From Lutraria lutraria (lineage: Eukaryota; Mollusca; Bivalvia; Venerida; Mactridae): DNA of 64,000 nucleotides. The position numbers and the translations under genes were made by a program. Of the stretch, positions 49,701 to 58,700 are shown piece after piece. Position 1 is the stretch's first letter. Each line of letters begins with the position of its first letter. The notes beneath the pieces are model-generated. The model was not told the origin of the DNA, ran no database searches, and saw nothing but the letters and a program-made list of their open reading frames with translations. The stretch spans positions 12,572,790-12,636,789 of the forward strand of contig OZ026844.1 of assembly GCA_964023205.1 (NCBI GenBank), given 5' to 3'.

Positions 49701-51666
49701 TGCAATTGCTGTTATTAAACAAAGTATTTGAATTTTTTTTAGTTAAATAGCATTCGACAAATCGGGGATTTCGTAAGAATTACAATTGCAAACCTTCAAA
49801 CTTTGGGTGTTTAATACCAACACAAAGTAATTTTAATTATGTTTCAGGTTCAATATTCACCTTCGTTTTTCAACATAATATCTCACAAGACACGGTACAG
49901 TCTACCCTCACGTATACCAACTTGTTCTTATCTAAATACATATGTGGAAATACCACAACTCAGTTCTTACAAGTCGCAATAAGGTATGGAGAAATGGTAT
50001 AATCTTATTCTAACTCAACTTTGAATAGCTCCTATAGAATCTTATACATAAACACTTGTTTGTCTACATAATGTTGATGATCATTCGGTAGTAAGTTCCC
50101 AGTCTATTAAGAATATATATGTGCTTAATAAAATTAATTTTGTTCATCACGATAGAAATTCAGGTTGTTATGTTTTTTATCTGTTCTAGCTGCCTCTTTT
50201 TGTAATTGTGTCTAAAATATGTCAAGATTATATTGCATATTTATAACAAGTAATCGGAAGTCTGAGCGAAGTAGCAAACCCTGTATACATACGATTATTT
50301 ATGCATTATATCTAAGAATAAATTAGCGTCAAAGATTTACAATACATATAGTCTCGAAGCATAAGGCGTTAGACCTTAAATGTTTGTATTATTTATAAGT
50401 TTAAACACCTTTATTTTTATATTATTTGCAGTTATAACACATTGAAGTTTAAAGCCCAGTGCAAATATTCACAAATTACTAAAGATAAAATCACTACAGT
50501 GTTACACAATTTACCAAATGATACAGCGAACCATCTGTTTCCGTCACCATTGGTCCATGTTTATGAAAATACTACTGGGCCGACATCAACGTCAACAACA
50601 AATAAGGTACATGTACAAGTTGAAATAAACGAACACTCCATCAATATTTTTATAAAAAAACGTTAGAAGTGTTTTATATAAAATTAGATGTATTAAGAAC
50701 ACAATACCCTGTCAAGGTGACTTTGACCTTTGACATACTGACATGAAAATGCACAGGTCCTGTAGACGCTGTCATGAGGAACCAACATATGAAGTTATGA
50801 TGATTGTAGGTGGAAGCATATTGATTTTATGTTTGGTACAACAAACAAATAGGCAAAAATCAATATACCCCCGATCTATCTATACGGGACATAAAAATTC
50901 GACTGACGGTTAATTGATTCGACGCAATCGACATCAATTATGGTGTTCCGAAAATATGAACTTGAATGACGACATCTAAAATTTTGCCTTATCGACGTAC
51001 TGATTTAACAATGTTTGCCCATCGTCTGTATTATACTCATCGACTTGTTTATTATACAAATGCATACTATTTGCATGTCTTAAAAGCAAACATATGAATA
51101 TTTGTAGAGTTCTGTTTATTATACGCGTAATTTTATCTTGCAGACATGGATTGCAGGACATTGGCCAATACTTGCAGGAACGTCTGGTGCTGTTGTTCTT
51201 GTTATAGTGATTGTGGTAGCAGCATTTGTTATTCTCAAAAACAGGTATTGTATTTCAAATGATTGAATAAGACCTGAGTTAAGTCAAACATGATTAAACA
51301 TTAATCCAAGATCAATAATAATCTTTCCTGATCTTATCTAAAATCACTGGACAGAAATACATCAATCAACTTCCAGAGACGTGTTATTAAGACTTGATTG
51401 GTGAAATTAAAAATATCGCCAATGTCGGGAAATGTTTTCTTGATACAGAAATCGCATGACTATTTTTGTATGAATGAAATATTCGAATACATTTTTTTTC
51501 AATTATACGGATATGTATATATACAGTATAGTCTGATATATGAACACTGTATACTTTCAGGCGTAGAAAAGTAGGAACTAATGAAGATGAACATTTTCCA
51601 AACCCATCATACGATGAACAATTTAATGGAATGAAAATGAATGCATATACTGATGAATTTAACTAA
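31727..51666 (+). CDS. Jagged/Delta-like Notch ligand with internally duplicated ectodomain, 16 exons
   Basis: Coding exons: 31727-31771, 32571-32743, 33229-33343, 33919-34082, 34497-34624, 38483-38621, 38902-39055, 39745-39923, 40570-40723, 45288-45442, 47443-47531, 47880-49670, 49848-49983, 50432-50606, 51144-51244, 51561-51666. Together 3804 bases, 1267 residues, with every junction in phase. Order: signal peptide (1-15 and following); unit 1 with MNNL-like domain (about 20-165), five-cysteine DSL-like domain (166-208) and juxtamembrane domain (209-306); unit 2 with MNNL-like domain (307-468), four-cysteine DSL-like domain (469-505), 15 EGF repeats (506-1090) and juxtamembrane domain (1096-1199); membrane segment (about 1207-1230); tail of about 36 residues. 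DSL ligands act at the cell surface on Notch. Whether this divergent, doubled form binds Notch is unknown. The alternative is two adjacent genes, but unit 1 has no terminal exon and unit 2 has no signal exon. Confidence 0.85.
31772..32570. other. Intron 1 of the Notch-ligand-like gene
   Basis: It holds the family A SINE at 32019-32269. The rest shows nothing notable. Confidence 0.75.
32019..32269 (+). mobile_element. tRNA-derived SINE, family A, copy 1
   Basis: Box A TGGTCCAGTGG at 32030-32040 and box B GGTTCGAAT near 32073 form a tRNA-like Pol III promoter. The body ends with the tail TGTTGAAAGACGGCGTAAAA. ACCATCAG occurs at 32011-32018 and at 32270-32277, a likely target duplication. Confidence 0.88.
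32571..32743 (+). CDS. Exon 2: MNNL-like domain, first part (unit 1)
   Basis: It contains VELTIQSYSNPNGTC, then KCCDGP and CDTYFDVCVG, the cysteine pattern of the N-terminal domain of Delta/Jagged ligands. The exon opens with GTAAGT directly after the acceptor TTTCTAG. Its own donor is the weak AT/GTTGGT, chosen because it gives phase 2 and sits at the same codon as the donor of the homologous exon 8. Confidence 0.85.
33229..33343 (+). CDS. Exon 3: MNNL-like domain, second part (unit 1)
   Basis: The acceptor ends TTATTGCAG. Read in phase 2 it gives IQPDWGCKGAFFQTK, then NVPVLVAESSIWEA, up to a GTAAGT donor in phase 0. The single cysteine matches the GPC cysteine that follows the VCL motif in Jagged. 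Confidence 0.85.
33567..33826 (+). mobile_element. tRNA-derived SINE, family A, copy 2
   Basis: Its tRNA-like head (gatccagccgttggtgtgct, then ccgggtaccaaccctgg), its 'cccttctatgaaaatttgac' body and its 'tactgaaaatggcgg' tail match copy 1. It is flanked by an 11-bp direct repeat TTCTACTGAAT at 33556-33566 and 33827-33837, the mark of LINE-type retroposition. It sits in intron 3, about 80 bp before exon 4. Confidence 0.9.
33919..34082 (+). CDS. Exon 4: MNNL-to-DSL linker (unit 1)
   Basis: Phase 0 to 2. It encodes GTIISVYIRDDD, DHIDTLIDELKF and EHHFGWVGETR. It corresponds in position to the 'LLVEAW...' strand and linker that precede the DSL domain in Jagged and Delta, and aligns with exon 10. 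Confidence 0.8.
34497..34624 (+). CDS. Exon 5: DSL domain lacking its last cysteine (unit 1)
   Basis: It encodes SLNLTVRAWCADDYYGKTC, STYC, VTQC and NLVCQPS. This matches DSL cysteines 1 to 5 with the aromatic DDYYG signature. The G-W-x-G-x-x-C end that carries cysteine 6 is absent, and the following exon does not supply it. It leaves in phase 1. Confidence 0.85.
36235..37560. repeat. Dispersed repeat R, copy 2, interrupted by a DNA transposon
   Basis: The two flanks, 36235-36412 and 37446-37560, together match the continuous copy at 29035-29340. The insertion at 36414-37443 splits it. This gives a relative age: R was here first. Confidence 0.65.
36414..37443. mobile_element. Tc1/mariner-type inverted-repeat element, 1.03 kb
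   Basis: The ends CAGGGTGTCCCAAAAGAAAG and its reverse complement at 37424-37443 are flanked by TA on both sides (36412-36413 and 37444-37445). The arms stay complementary for about 270 bp, around 'gatgtaagttttttgtgtca' and 'gacgtcgttttagtaattta'. The centre of about 480 bp has no transposase frame, so the element is non-autonomous. Confidence 0.88.
38483..38621 (+). CDS. Exon 6: juxtamembrane domain, first part (unit 1)
   Basis: Phase 1 to 2. It encodes DTMLLGFLEPVNKTMLPDLV and later VCHNNFTITYVKLHTD. It aligns with exon 13 in length, phases and the C-x-N-x-x-T pattern, and resembles the Jagged region between the EGF/VWC part and the membrane. Confidence 0.78.
38902..39055 (+). CDS. Exon 7: juxtamembrane domain, second part (unit 1)
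   Basis: Phase 2 to 0. It encodes SNSLSFNGMCWGR, then FFAPDVITGPSVTTQGYGE, up to a GTAAGA donor. It aligns with exon 14 (SYNTLKFKAQCKY ... LFPSPL ... TTG). Instead of a membrane exon, the next exon is the second MNNL-like exon. Confidence 0.78.
39083..39104 (+). repeat. Duplicated end of exon 7 with dead donor
   Basis: 'aacacagggatatggggag' at the end of exon 7 is followed by the donor gtaag. It recurs about 45 bp downstream, followed by ttaag. The second copy has lost the GT. Confidence 0.85.
39288..39588. mobile_element. Inverted-repeat MITE, about 300 bp
   Basis: The left arm CATAGTTCTACATCTACAAT, continuing through 'atttacctcccttgg' and 'ggccatcctg', is matched in reverse complement at 39535-39588. 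It has no coding capacity. Confidence 0.85.
39745..39923 (+). CDS. Exon 8: MNNL-like domain, first part (unit 2)
   Basis: Phase 0 to 2. It encodes HIIANVYVGVELKNIQNPSG, RRCCDVPRVDNC and NCDIQASICIGE. The pattern is C-C...C...C-D...C as in exon 2, with CDTYFDVC weakened to CDIQASIC. No in-frame signal peptide lies upstream, which argues for internal duplication rather than a separate gene. Confidence 0.82.
40570..40723 (+). CDS. Exon 9: MNNL-like domain, second part (unit 2)
   Basis: Phase 2 to 0. The acceptor is TATTGACTAG, without a strong pyrimidine tract. It encodes LLNGVCIGAVTVSPTYVNST and LSTCGPALLDLTNHVAQ, and aligns with exon 3 (IQPDWGCKGAFFQTK). It has one extra cysteine. Confidence 0.75.
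40724..45287. other. Intron 9 of the Notch-ligand-like gene
   Basis: 4.56 kb. It includes a trinucleotide repeat near 42180-42275 and a candidate 42-nt microexon at 41396-41437. It also has a block near 43860-43980 with repeated 'ggcctttactcggaggt' motifs and short inverted segments near 45090-45260. None is a supported gene. Confidence 0.6.
42180..42275. repeat. TTG/GTT-rich microsatellite
   Basis: Imperfect runs of tgttgttt and gttgttgttg, interrupted by gtggccgttgctg. It opens low-complexity frames on both strands (poly-Gln/Thr and poly-Val) that are not genes. Confidence 0.9.
45288..45442 (+). CDS. Exon 10: MNNL-to-DSL linker (unit 2)
   Basis: Phase 0 to 2. It encodes MTTVQVVVKDSDLNGQSADI and VDVVMNHIAR. 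It aligns with exon 4 (IISVYIRDDD ...), ending at the same split Arg codon. Confidence 0.78.
45443..47442. other. Intron 10 of the Notch-ligand-like gene
   Basis: 2.0 kb. It carries the inverted-repeat element at 46559-47136 and is otherwise featureless. Confidence 0.65.
46559..47136. mobile_element. Inverted-repeat element, 578 bp
   Basis: The termini CTTAAAGGGGCATGCCC and GGGCATGCCCCTTTAAG are perfect complements, continuing imperfectly into 'tggaactg' and 'cagttcc'. No transposase. The target duplication is not clear. Confidence 0.75.
47443..47531 (+). CDS. Exon 11: shortened DSL-like domain (unit 2)
   Basis: Phase 2 to 1. It encodes SVTLRLIFWCAPGHSGPLC, HADNGTDKCQS and the first base of Gly. 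Compared with exon 5, the stretch carrying cysteines 3 and 4 is missing, while cysteines 1, 2 and 5 are kept. Cysteine 6 comes from the next exon. Confidence 0.82.
47880..49670 (+). CDS. Exon 12: DSL end and 15 EGF repeats in one exon
   Basis: It begins GWYGNDCEH, closing the DSL, and then runs through 15 six-cysteine EGF repeats. Many carry the calcium-binding start D-V/I-N/D-E-C. The repeats tile without gaps to about NCEIKKIKSLQ. Both ends are phase 1. In most animals these repeats are spread over several exons, so a single 1.79-kb exon points to intron loss or gene-conversion-driven expansion. Confidence 0.97.
49848..49983 (+). CDS. Exon 13: juxtamembrane domain, first part (unit 2)
   Basis: Phase 1 to 2. 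It encodes GSIFTFVFQHNISQDTVQS and YICGNTTTQFLQVAI. It resembles the Jagged segment with 'ITFTFN...C' and 'VAIS' and aligns with exon 6. Confidence 0.85.
50432..50606 (+). CDS. Exon 14: juxtamembrane domain, second part (unit 2)
   Basis: Phase 2 to 0. It encodes SYNTLKFKAQCKYSQITKDK, then LFPSPLVHVYENTTGPTSTS. It aligns with exon 7. The Thr/Ser-rich end forms the stalk before the membrane. Confidence 0.85.
51144..51244 (+). CDS. Exon 15: transmembrane segment
   Basis: Phase 0 to 2. It encodes TWIAGHWPILAGTSGAV, then VLVIVIVVAAFVILKNR, a single hydrophobic helix with a basic stop-transfer end. Confidence 0.92.
51561..51666 (+). CDS. Exon 16: cytoplasmic tail with NPSY
   Basis: It encodes RRKVGTNEDEHFPNPSYDEQ, then FNGMKMNAYTDEFN and stop TAA at 51664-51666. 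NPSY fits the NPxY class of endocytic/PTB signals. The tail is short compared with Jagged or Delta and shows no typical C-terminal PDZ ligand. Confidence 0.9.
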
Positions 51667-52670
51667 TGGTATGAACAAACGAGTAGCGTGCCATAACATA
51701 ATGAACTACGTCAAAGGATTTATCTGCGAGCCATTAGAATTAATGAATAACGATCGTGTTGGAGTGATCATCATTAAAATCTAAAATGTCGTCTTTTTTA
51801 TGTGATACATGCTTTACGTCGTTTGTGTAGAACTCCTGTTTAGTTTAGTTCGTAAATTAATGATAGAATGCCTTGTTTGACACGAAATATAAAAGACAGT
51901 ACACAGGCGCTCCAATCTGTTAATTGGTCTCCGTTCCATGCTGCAGTTACAAATGTTGTACTGGGTCAACGGGTACAGATTAAACGGGGACCAGTTCATC
52001 TAATACTGATACCGTAGATTATCTCCCTTACCAAAATAGTTTACTATTGAAATGATCTGTTAGCCAAGTAAAATTAATTTGCTAATTAAATTATCTTTAT
52101 ACCAGCAATTAAATGTTAATTCACGCGTGCAATTCATATGTTTATATAATTACGATGATGTGCATGCAGTAACGATTAAGTCTAAATAAAATAACCGTTC
52201 TATTTTGTTAAACTTAAACATGCTAAATAATATTATTATGATTAGATATACATGTTTTATCTACAGTTAAAACAATCTTATTCTGAATTATTATCGACTT
52301 TTATTTTTGTACACCCGAGATGGAGAATTTGTAGTAAACATACTCGTTGTTGTTGATGCGTTGTAAAACATGCCTACGATTAAATACGTGTGGCTGTGTA
52401 ATAAATTGCATGTTGTGATATCTTTAACTTTAACCTTACGGTTCTTTATATTATACACAATTATACCTTTAGAGAAAGTTTCACGTATCAGTGATATATG
52501 ACGCTTTTGGAGAATGCCTGAGATTATGGTAATTAAGGGGAGGGTGTTATGTGTTTTTTGTTTGTGTTAATTGTATATATCTAATTTTCTTTGTACAATA
52601 GTGTGTTTATTGTGGCGTAATTGTAATGAATGAGCTCTCCTGCATTGGAAGTAATAAAATGTATATTTCA
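51667..52670 (+). other. Presumed 3' UTR of the Notch-ligand-like gene
   Basis: AT-rich non-coding sequence follows the stop codon. The first AATAAA that I would use is at 52653-52658, giving a 3' UTR of about 1 kb. Confidence 0.45.
52653..52658 (+). terminator. Candidate poly(A) signal of the Notch-ligand-like gene
   Basis: AATAAA in 'gaagtaataaaatgtatatt', followed by a T-rich stretch. It is about 1 kb past the stop at 51666. Confidence 0.45.
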
Positions 52671-52877
52671 TATTGACATGGCGTTCATACATTATTGTAT
52701 AAATTTGATTCATCATTTACAAGGTAATGCTCGTATACAGTTCAGGTTATGTCAGTATTATTGGACCTTAATTAGAACCAAACCATGTACATGAATGTAT
52801 TAATGCAATAATAGGAGTATTTTAATGAACAATGGTAAATTAGTGATATGAATATAAAAATGAAAACTATTGTTTAG

Positions 52878-53187
52878 TTTATCTGTTGTTTAGCGGCCTG
52901 TTCGACAGGTATGGTCATTTCATGCCCATCTCAGGAAGAAGCGAGAGAAGATACAGGCGAACTGAGCATATTTTTTATTGGTTCTTTATTGTGCAAAATA
53001 TACCCCTAACCTGTTTTCTGTGATTTTCTAAACCCAGTGTTTGCTCAATAGTTTGCGTTGGAACACTATAAAAGCGACCCAGAAGTATCGGAAGACGGGG
53101 CCAAGATTCGAACTTTCGACCTTTCGTTCAGTACTAATTGCCCAGCGTCTTACAAACAGTTGTTACAGCGTGGTGTAATCGAGTGTA
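52878..53187 (-). mobile_element. tRNA-derived SINE, family B, copy 4
   Basis: It begins (left, tail) with 'tttatctgttgtttagcgg', has the 'agaagatacaggcgaactga' body, and ends (right, head) with a box-B-like GTTCGAATCTTGGC and CACCACGCTGTAAC on the minus strand. Confidence 0.75.
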
Positions 53188-55715
53188 GATGTTATACATA
53201 GTGTACGTTTTACTGTATAATTATGTCTCCGAGTGAGATAATCTGATAGTATAGTAGCATATGGAAATATAACAATCGTAAAGGAAAATAGTTAAAATAG
53301 AATTGGTGCGCGGAAATACTGTGTTAAATGCGAGATGCTTTACTAGTATGCGCATAGCAATTACATACATATTATGATTATAACTGTTGATTCTACCAGT
53401 TTCTCTCCATTATTATTTACGATTCTAATACAAGGATCGTAAGTTTGGTTGTATTGATACGATCTGATGGCTTTTATGCATAATATTTATATTCATGAAT
53501 ACGTAATGCATCCGCAATATAATTATATTAGTGAACCAAACAGACTTCCTGTCGGCATTTCCTTTAAAAATGTCATTTTCCACAAGACGTCCAGAAAGAA
53601 TGAAATGCTGGAGAAATTGCTTAGAACGAAATAAAATTATAGGAAAATCGCAGGCAGACAAAAATCGATGGAGGAGAGATACACCTTATAGTACGAACCA
53701 CAGAGTAGTATCTGTATACTGTTCTAGTGGCATTGAGTCTGTTAGCGTGGAGAATGTTAGCTTAGTGCACAAAGGATTTGTTTACGTTAAAATATCAGCT
53801 GTAGACTTCACTAGTATTGTTGGGGTCGTATCGTGGAATGGTAGCGTAAACTAGGGACGTGAGTCATTCGACTGTGTAGAGGTAAGATTTTAGCAAAAAT
53901 ATGCTCTTATCTCTGATTACAATAGTTTACAGAATTAATGTGATTCTACCTATCTCGTTATACTAGGAAACACGAGTGCTACCCGTACTGATTTTGTATT
54001 TTTACATGGCTATGCTCGATTCTATGTACGTGAAAAAGGCATACTTTGACCTTTTTTAAGACTTGGATACAGGCAAGCACTTCGGAAATATCTGCTGAGA
54101 ACAATGGCCTAGTATGGGTTAAATGAACTTCTTGCTGTATGTTTGTATAGTATGAGAGGTTTATAGGACTGGTGTCTATACTGGTATAATACTTTGGGAC
54201 ACCCATTGTTTCCATGTCTTAACTCACATAGCCTATATGTGGAGCATGTAATGATCTTATCGTATTTAGGTTCAGGACTAAACATTACTTTGATCAAAGG
54301 AAATTTTAAAATCTTACATCACTGTTGAACACTTGTTACATTTCTTACAGCTGGTACGTATTTATAAGTGAAATAATCTGTCTCAGTGTTATTTGAAGTG
54401 ACTTCAGCTAGCTGCAGAAAAAGTGAAATTCACAGGTCAAGCAACTGCATAAGAGTGAATAAAATTGAAATACGCAGTTAGTGAAAATGTTAATCGATAC
54501 CTGGTTGAATCGTAATTAGGGCTTCAAATTATGTAAATTTAATTGGAAATTAATAGATACAGTCACGCGAATGAAAGCCGATTAGTTCCAATTAAATAGT
54601 ATGAGAATATTGGACATGCTACAATAGTAGTGTATTGTACTTTATTATTATTATTGACAATGATGAGGTCGATACATCCGTCTAGGGAGAATATATTTGT
54701 TATAATAGTGAAGTATTGTTCTGCTGTTCTTCTTCTTGTTTTTCTATAGAGATTTGCCCGAGCTGCAGGAAAAAATAGTAGAGTATATTGACCTGTGTTG
54801 TAGACATTCCAGAAGATCCAGTGTGTGATATATACTACTCCTCATAAATCTGTGCACGTATAATATCTACAGTAATAATAATGATAATTCTATTAAGAAG
54901 AGTAAACTGACCTAAAACTGGAAGCTGGTTGGAATAAACTGCCTGCCACGATATAACTTAAATAATGTTGAAAATGGCGTTGAATCCGATAAAATAAATC
55001 AATTAATCTGAATTTATAACTAATTAGAGTGTAGTGAATAATTGTATATTACATTTATGCTGAGTGTTACCTGTATTTCATATTTCCAATTCAAAAAACG
55101 TTTATGAAATTTAGTGAATGTCCTTGTGGTACAAATTGTATCTATACAATAGTGATAATCATTTTACTGTGATTAAGTCTACAAAAAATAGTTTTGTTTT
55201 CTTCTAATTTTAAATCCATCTAGCCCCGTAGCCACATTGGTAATCAGGGTTGAATCACTAGAAATATTACAGTTATTAATTATTAAACTTGCACCCTATC
55301 AATAATTATACTTCTGTGTGTACCACTAAATATGATTCATGCTCACACGTTTAATGGGAATTAATATTGAAGTTTGAGATGAGTTTTATATACGGTATTA
55401 ACTGGATGAATTTGATAGTAAATGACAGGAAATAAATAAGTCGGGTGGTAAAATGAATTTCTTCATTACTTATATCATTAGAAATAATAAATCTACTGGT
55501 TTACGTGCATAGATCTCATCATACGTCCGTTCTAGTGATCAACGTTCAAGTGTGAGCATTCAAGCTTACATGCAACCTGAACCTTTATTTCTATACACAC
55601 ATGTTTCAATCTAATGAATAATTTTACTGTTACTGTACGTGATCAGTGTTGTCACAACAATATACTTAACACAGTAGAAGTATTCGCTTGTAGATATCAA
55701 ACTCTCTTTTTGTAG
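53188..55715. other. Intergenic region upstream of the acetyltransferase gene
   Basis: No supported gene. A SINE tail remnant around 'ataatgttgaaaatggcgtt' lies near 54920-54990. The 107-residue plus frame at 53531-53854 has no recognisable domain. A 5' UTR exon of the next gene probably lies in this region, because 55716 follows an acceptor. Confidence 0.5.
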
Positions 55716-55733
55716 CGACATTCTGACAGCAAG

Positions 55734-55775
55734 ATGAGTGTTGTGGATAATTTAACTTTAGAAAAAGCTGTTGAG
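55734..55775 (+). CDS. Acetyltransferase coding exon 1
   Basis: The ATG lies 18 bases after an acceptor (CTCTCTTTTTGTAG, ending at 55715), so a 5' UTR exon exists upstream. Fourteen codons end at GAG/GTAAGA in phase 0. I chose this start over the in-frame ATG at 59173, because that one precedes the exon 2 acceptor. Confidence 0.8.
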
Positions 55776-58700
55776 GTAAGATTTTTACATTATATTATAG
55801 TTAAAGACGATCTTTTTGTACTGGTTAGAATATAATCCAGGAATCCTGGAAGACTGACTCATATCACTGAAAACTGCGTTTAACCCAAGGCATTAGAACT
55901 GAGAAATAGCAGTAAATAGAACACCACCCATAAGACCCCAGTATGGTTGTCATATGTCGTCGTAAATTATACGTTTATTATCACGCTGTCATCATTTGCC
56001 ATACTTCACTTGATATTTCCGAGATGTATATATCTTAATTCAGGAAAGTATCAAATACAGGTGCCGAGCCGCTGTTAACAACTCTTAATATTTCTTTAAA
56101 GTCGCATAAAATGCTAAAACTCTGCGGTGGTCTAAAGCAAATATGAAACATAATTATGAACTTTCGTCTTTTTTATGACTTAGTCTTATTTTCCTCTGTT
56201 CTTGTGATTATTCATCTTACATGTATAGGTTAGGGCGCATATTTGAATGTTCATCGTAAATAAGAAAATTAACAGGTATGGTAGCGGCTGTAGCTTTTTT
56301 TATTACGATGAACACACATCCATACATTCTAACCGTCTTAGTGTTCCGCATGCGCAGTATGTACTAAGTCGTTCTTCGAAAACGCCGGGTTAATTACGAT
56401 AAGAAAGCCAAAAAAAATGAAATGAAATTATCCCCGTCACTAATTTGAAAAGAAAGTTGGGCGAGCACTATGATTACATTATAAAACATTGAACCCAAAT
56501 CAAAATAAGATTTCTGATTACTTTACTGTTAAATTTAAAGAAGTATGTTCATGCGTATGTACGTGATAATACTAGATAAACAATGAGTCAATGGGATGTT
56601 AGTATGTGTCTTCTATAAGCCCCATCATACTGTCAGTACTTTTTAACAAACAAGTATGTATCGCCCTGTGATAACAGTTTCCTACATCGTCACTTGGTGA
56701 CGGATTTGATACACAAACACCACCAAACTTGATTTTAAGTCGAGACCCTGTAAGTGTGAAGTTGTCAAGTTTTGACAAACATCTTTCTACTGCTCACCTT
56801 TGCTACGCAGTTTGTTCTATAGCACGTAATAACGCATGCTGTTTAAACTGTTAATTTGATACGCAAGAGAATTTTGTGTGTACAGTAAAGGATTTAGAGC
56901 GAATAATACAAAGAAACAGATTATACACCACTGCGGACAGGAGTCGCTTCAAAATTGTGTAATATCATAAGATACAAACTATAGGTTTGTAATTTTTAGA
57001 GTTTGTGGGTTTGCAAGCATTGCTATTCTTCGGTAATTAGCCATTGCTTTATACAGCTCCGATTTGAATGATGACAACCCGGACAGGTAAAACGCACGTG
57101 TTCTTTATAATATTACTATCAAGACGCAAAGGGGTTTGTCACAAAAAAAAAATTCCATGTAACCCATATATATCTAGAAGGGAAACAACTTAGACAATTC
57201 GAATTTTCCAACGCGTGTTATAAACTTCCATGTTATTGCAATGCAGTACAAAATATTTAACTCATATATAGTGCAACGTATGGGCAACTCAACACGTTTA
57301 CAGAAAATGTATACTTTTACTACCTTTAAAGATATTCTAAACTCGCTATTGAAGATTTTTCACTCGAAAAATGGTCAAATTTTACAAAACGACACACTGT
57401 CGTAAAATCGCAGCGTGTATAAATCTATAGCGAAACTGATAAATTACAGGTAAAACTTCATGGAATGAGTCATAATTCATAACCAAACAGTATATTTATA
57501 TCCTATATTGTATAATTTACTAACTGCTAATGATTTCACATCTCGGGATGCACTTTTAATGAAGAATTTACATTTTTTGTTCAGTTTGCGGATTCCTTGA
57601 TAGGTCACGTGACAATCGCCTAACTCGTGATGAAAGCTTAATTTTGATAAGATGAGCGATACTGTGTGGTATTTTTAGGTATGGTTCCCGATAGCGTAGT
57701 GAAAAGGATAGAGTGCACAGGGTACAAGTAAATTGTAAACAAATAACACAGAGTATCGCTCATGCAATCAGATTTAAGCTTTCATCACGAGTTAGGCGAG
57801 TGTCATGTATGGTGGCTGATTTATGCCATGTCGTATTTTCGCTTTTTCGCCACAACAAAGCGAAAATGCGAAAAAGCGAAAATACGACAAAGTCAACTTT
57901 GTGCGAAAATGCGACAATGCAACAATGCGAAAATGTAACAATGCGAAAAAGTCGACTTTGTCGTGTTTTCGCATTGTTGCATTTTCGCCACGAAAAAGCA
58001 AAGATACGACATATGTTAGGCGAAAACACGACACATCTTTGGTGTCGTATTGTCGCCCTTCATCTGTCGTATTTTCGCTTTTTCGCCACGACAATGCGAA
58101 AATGCAACAATGCAAAGATACGACAAAGTTGACTTTGTCGTATTTTCGCTTTTTCGCATTTTCGCTTTGTTGTGGCGAAAAAGCGAAAATATGACATGGC
58201 ATAAATCAGCCACCATAGTCATGTGACCCGTCATGGAAGTAAACTTCGAGTGGCCGGCTTATTGAATAAAAAAATACGCAAATTCTCCGCTAAAAGAGCT
58301 TTCCGAGATGCGAAATCATTGGCAGTTAGTATATTATAGTGTTTTATTATGAATTACGGCCCATTCTAAGAAGTTGTGTCAGTAATTTAACATTTCCACT
58401 CTGTACATGTATACCGGTATACACGCTGCGATTTTACGACAGTGTGTCGTTTTGTAAAATTTGACCATTTTTCGAGTGAAAAATCTTCAATAGCGAGTTT
58501 AGAATATCTTTAAAGGTAGTAAAAGTATACATTTTCTGTAAGCGTGTTGAGTTGCCCATACGGTGCACTATATATGAGTTAAATATTTTGTACTGCATTG
58601 CAATAACATGGAAGTTTATAACACGCGTTGGAAAATTCGAATTGTCTAAGTTGTTTCCCTTCTAGATATATATGGGTTACATGGAAAAAAACTTTTTTTG

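Larger units (their letters stand above)
49671..51560. other. Introns 12-15 between exons 12 and 16
   Basis: The introns are 49671-49847, 49984-50431, 50607-51143 and 51245-51560. Nothing notable is visible in them. Confidence 0.6.

Noticed and set aside
53531..53854. 107-residue plus-strand frame upstream of the acetyltransferase
   Set aside because: No domain, and not phase-linked to the known exons. Treated as a chance frame.
57713..58234. Several overlapping frames of 72-139 residues on both strands
   Set aside because: They lie in the palindromic gcgaaaa-rich core of a DNA element, where stop codons are scarce. They mirror each other because the sequence is an inverted repeat.
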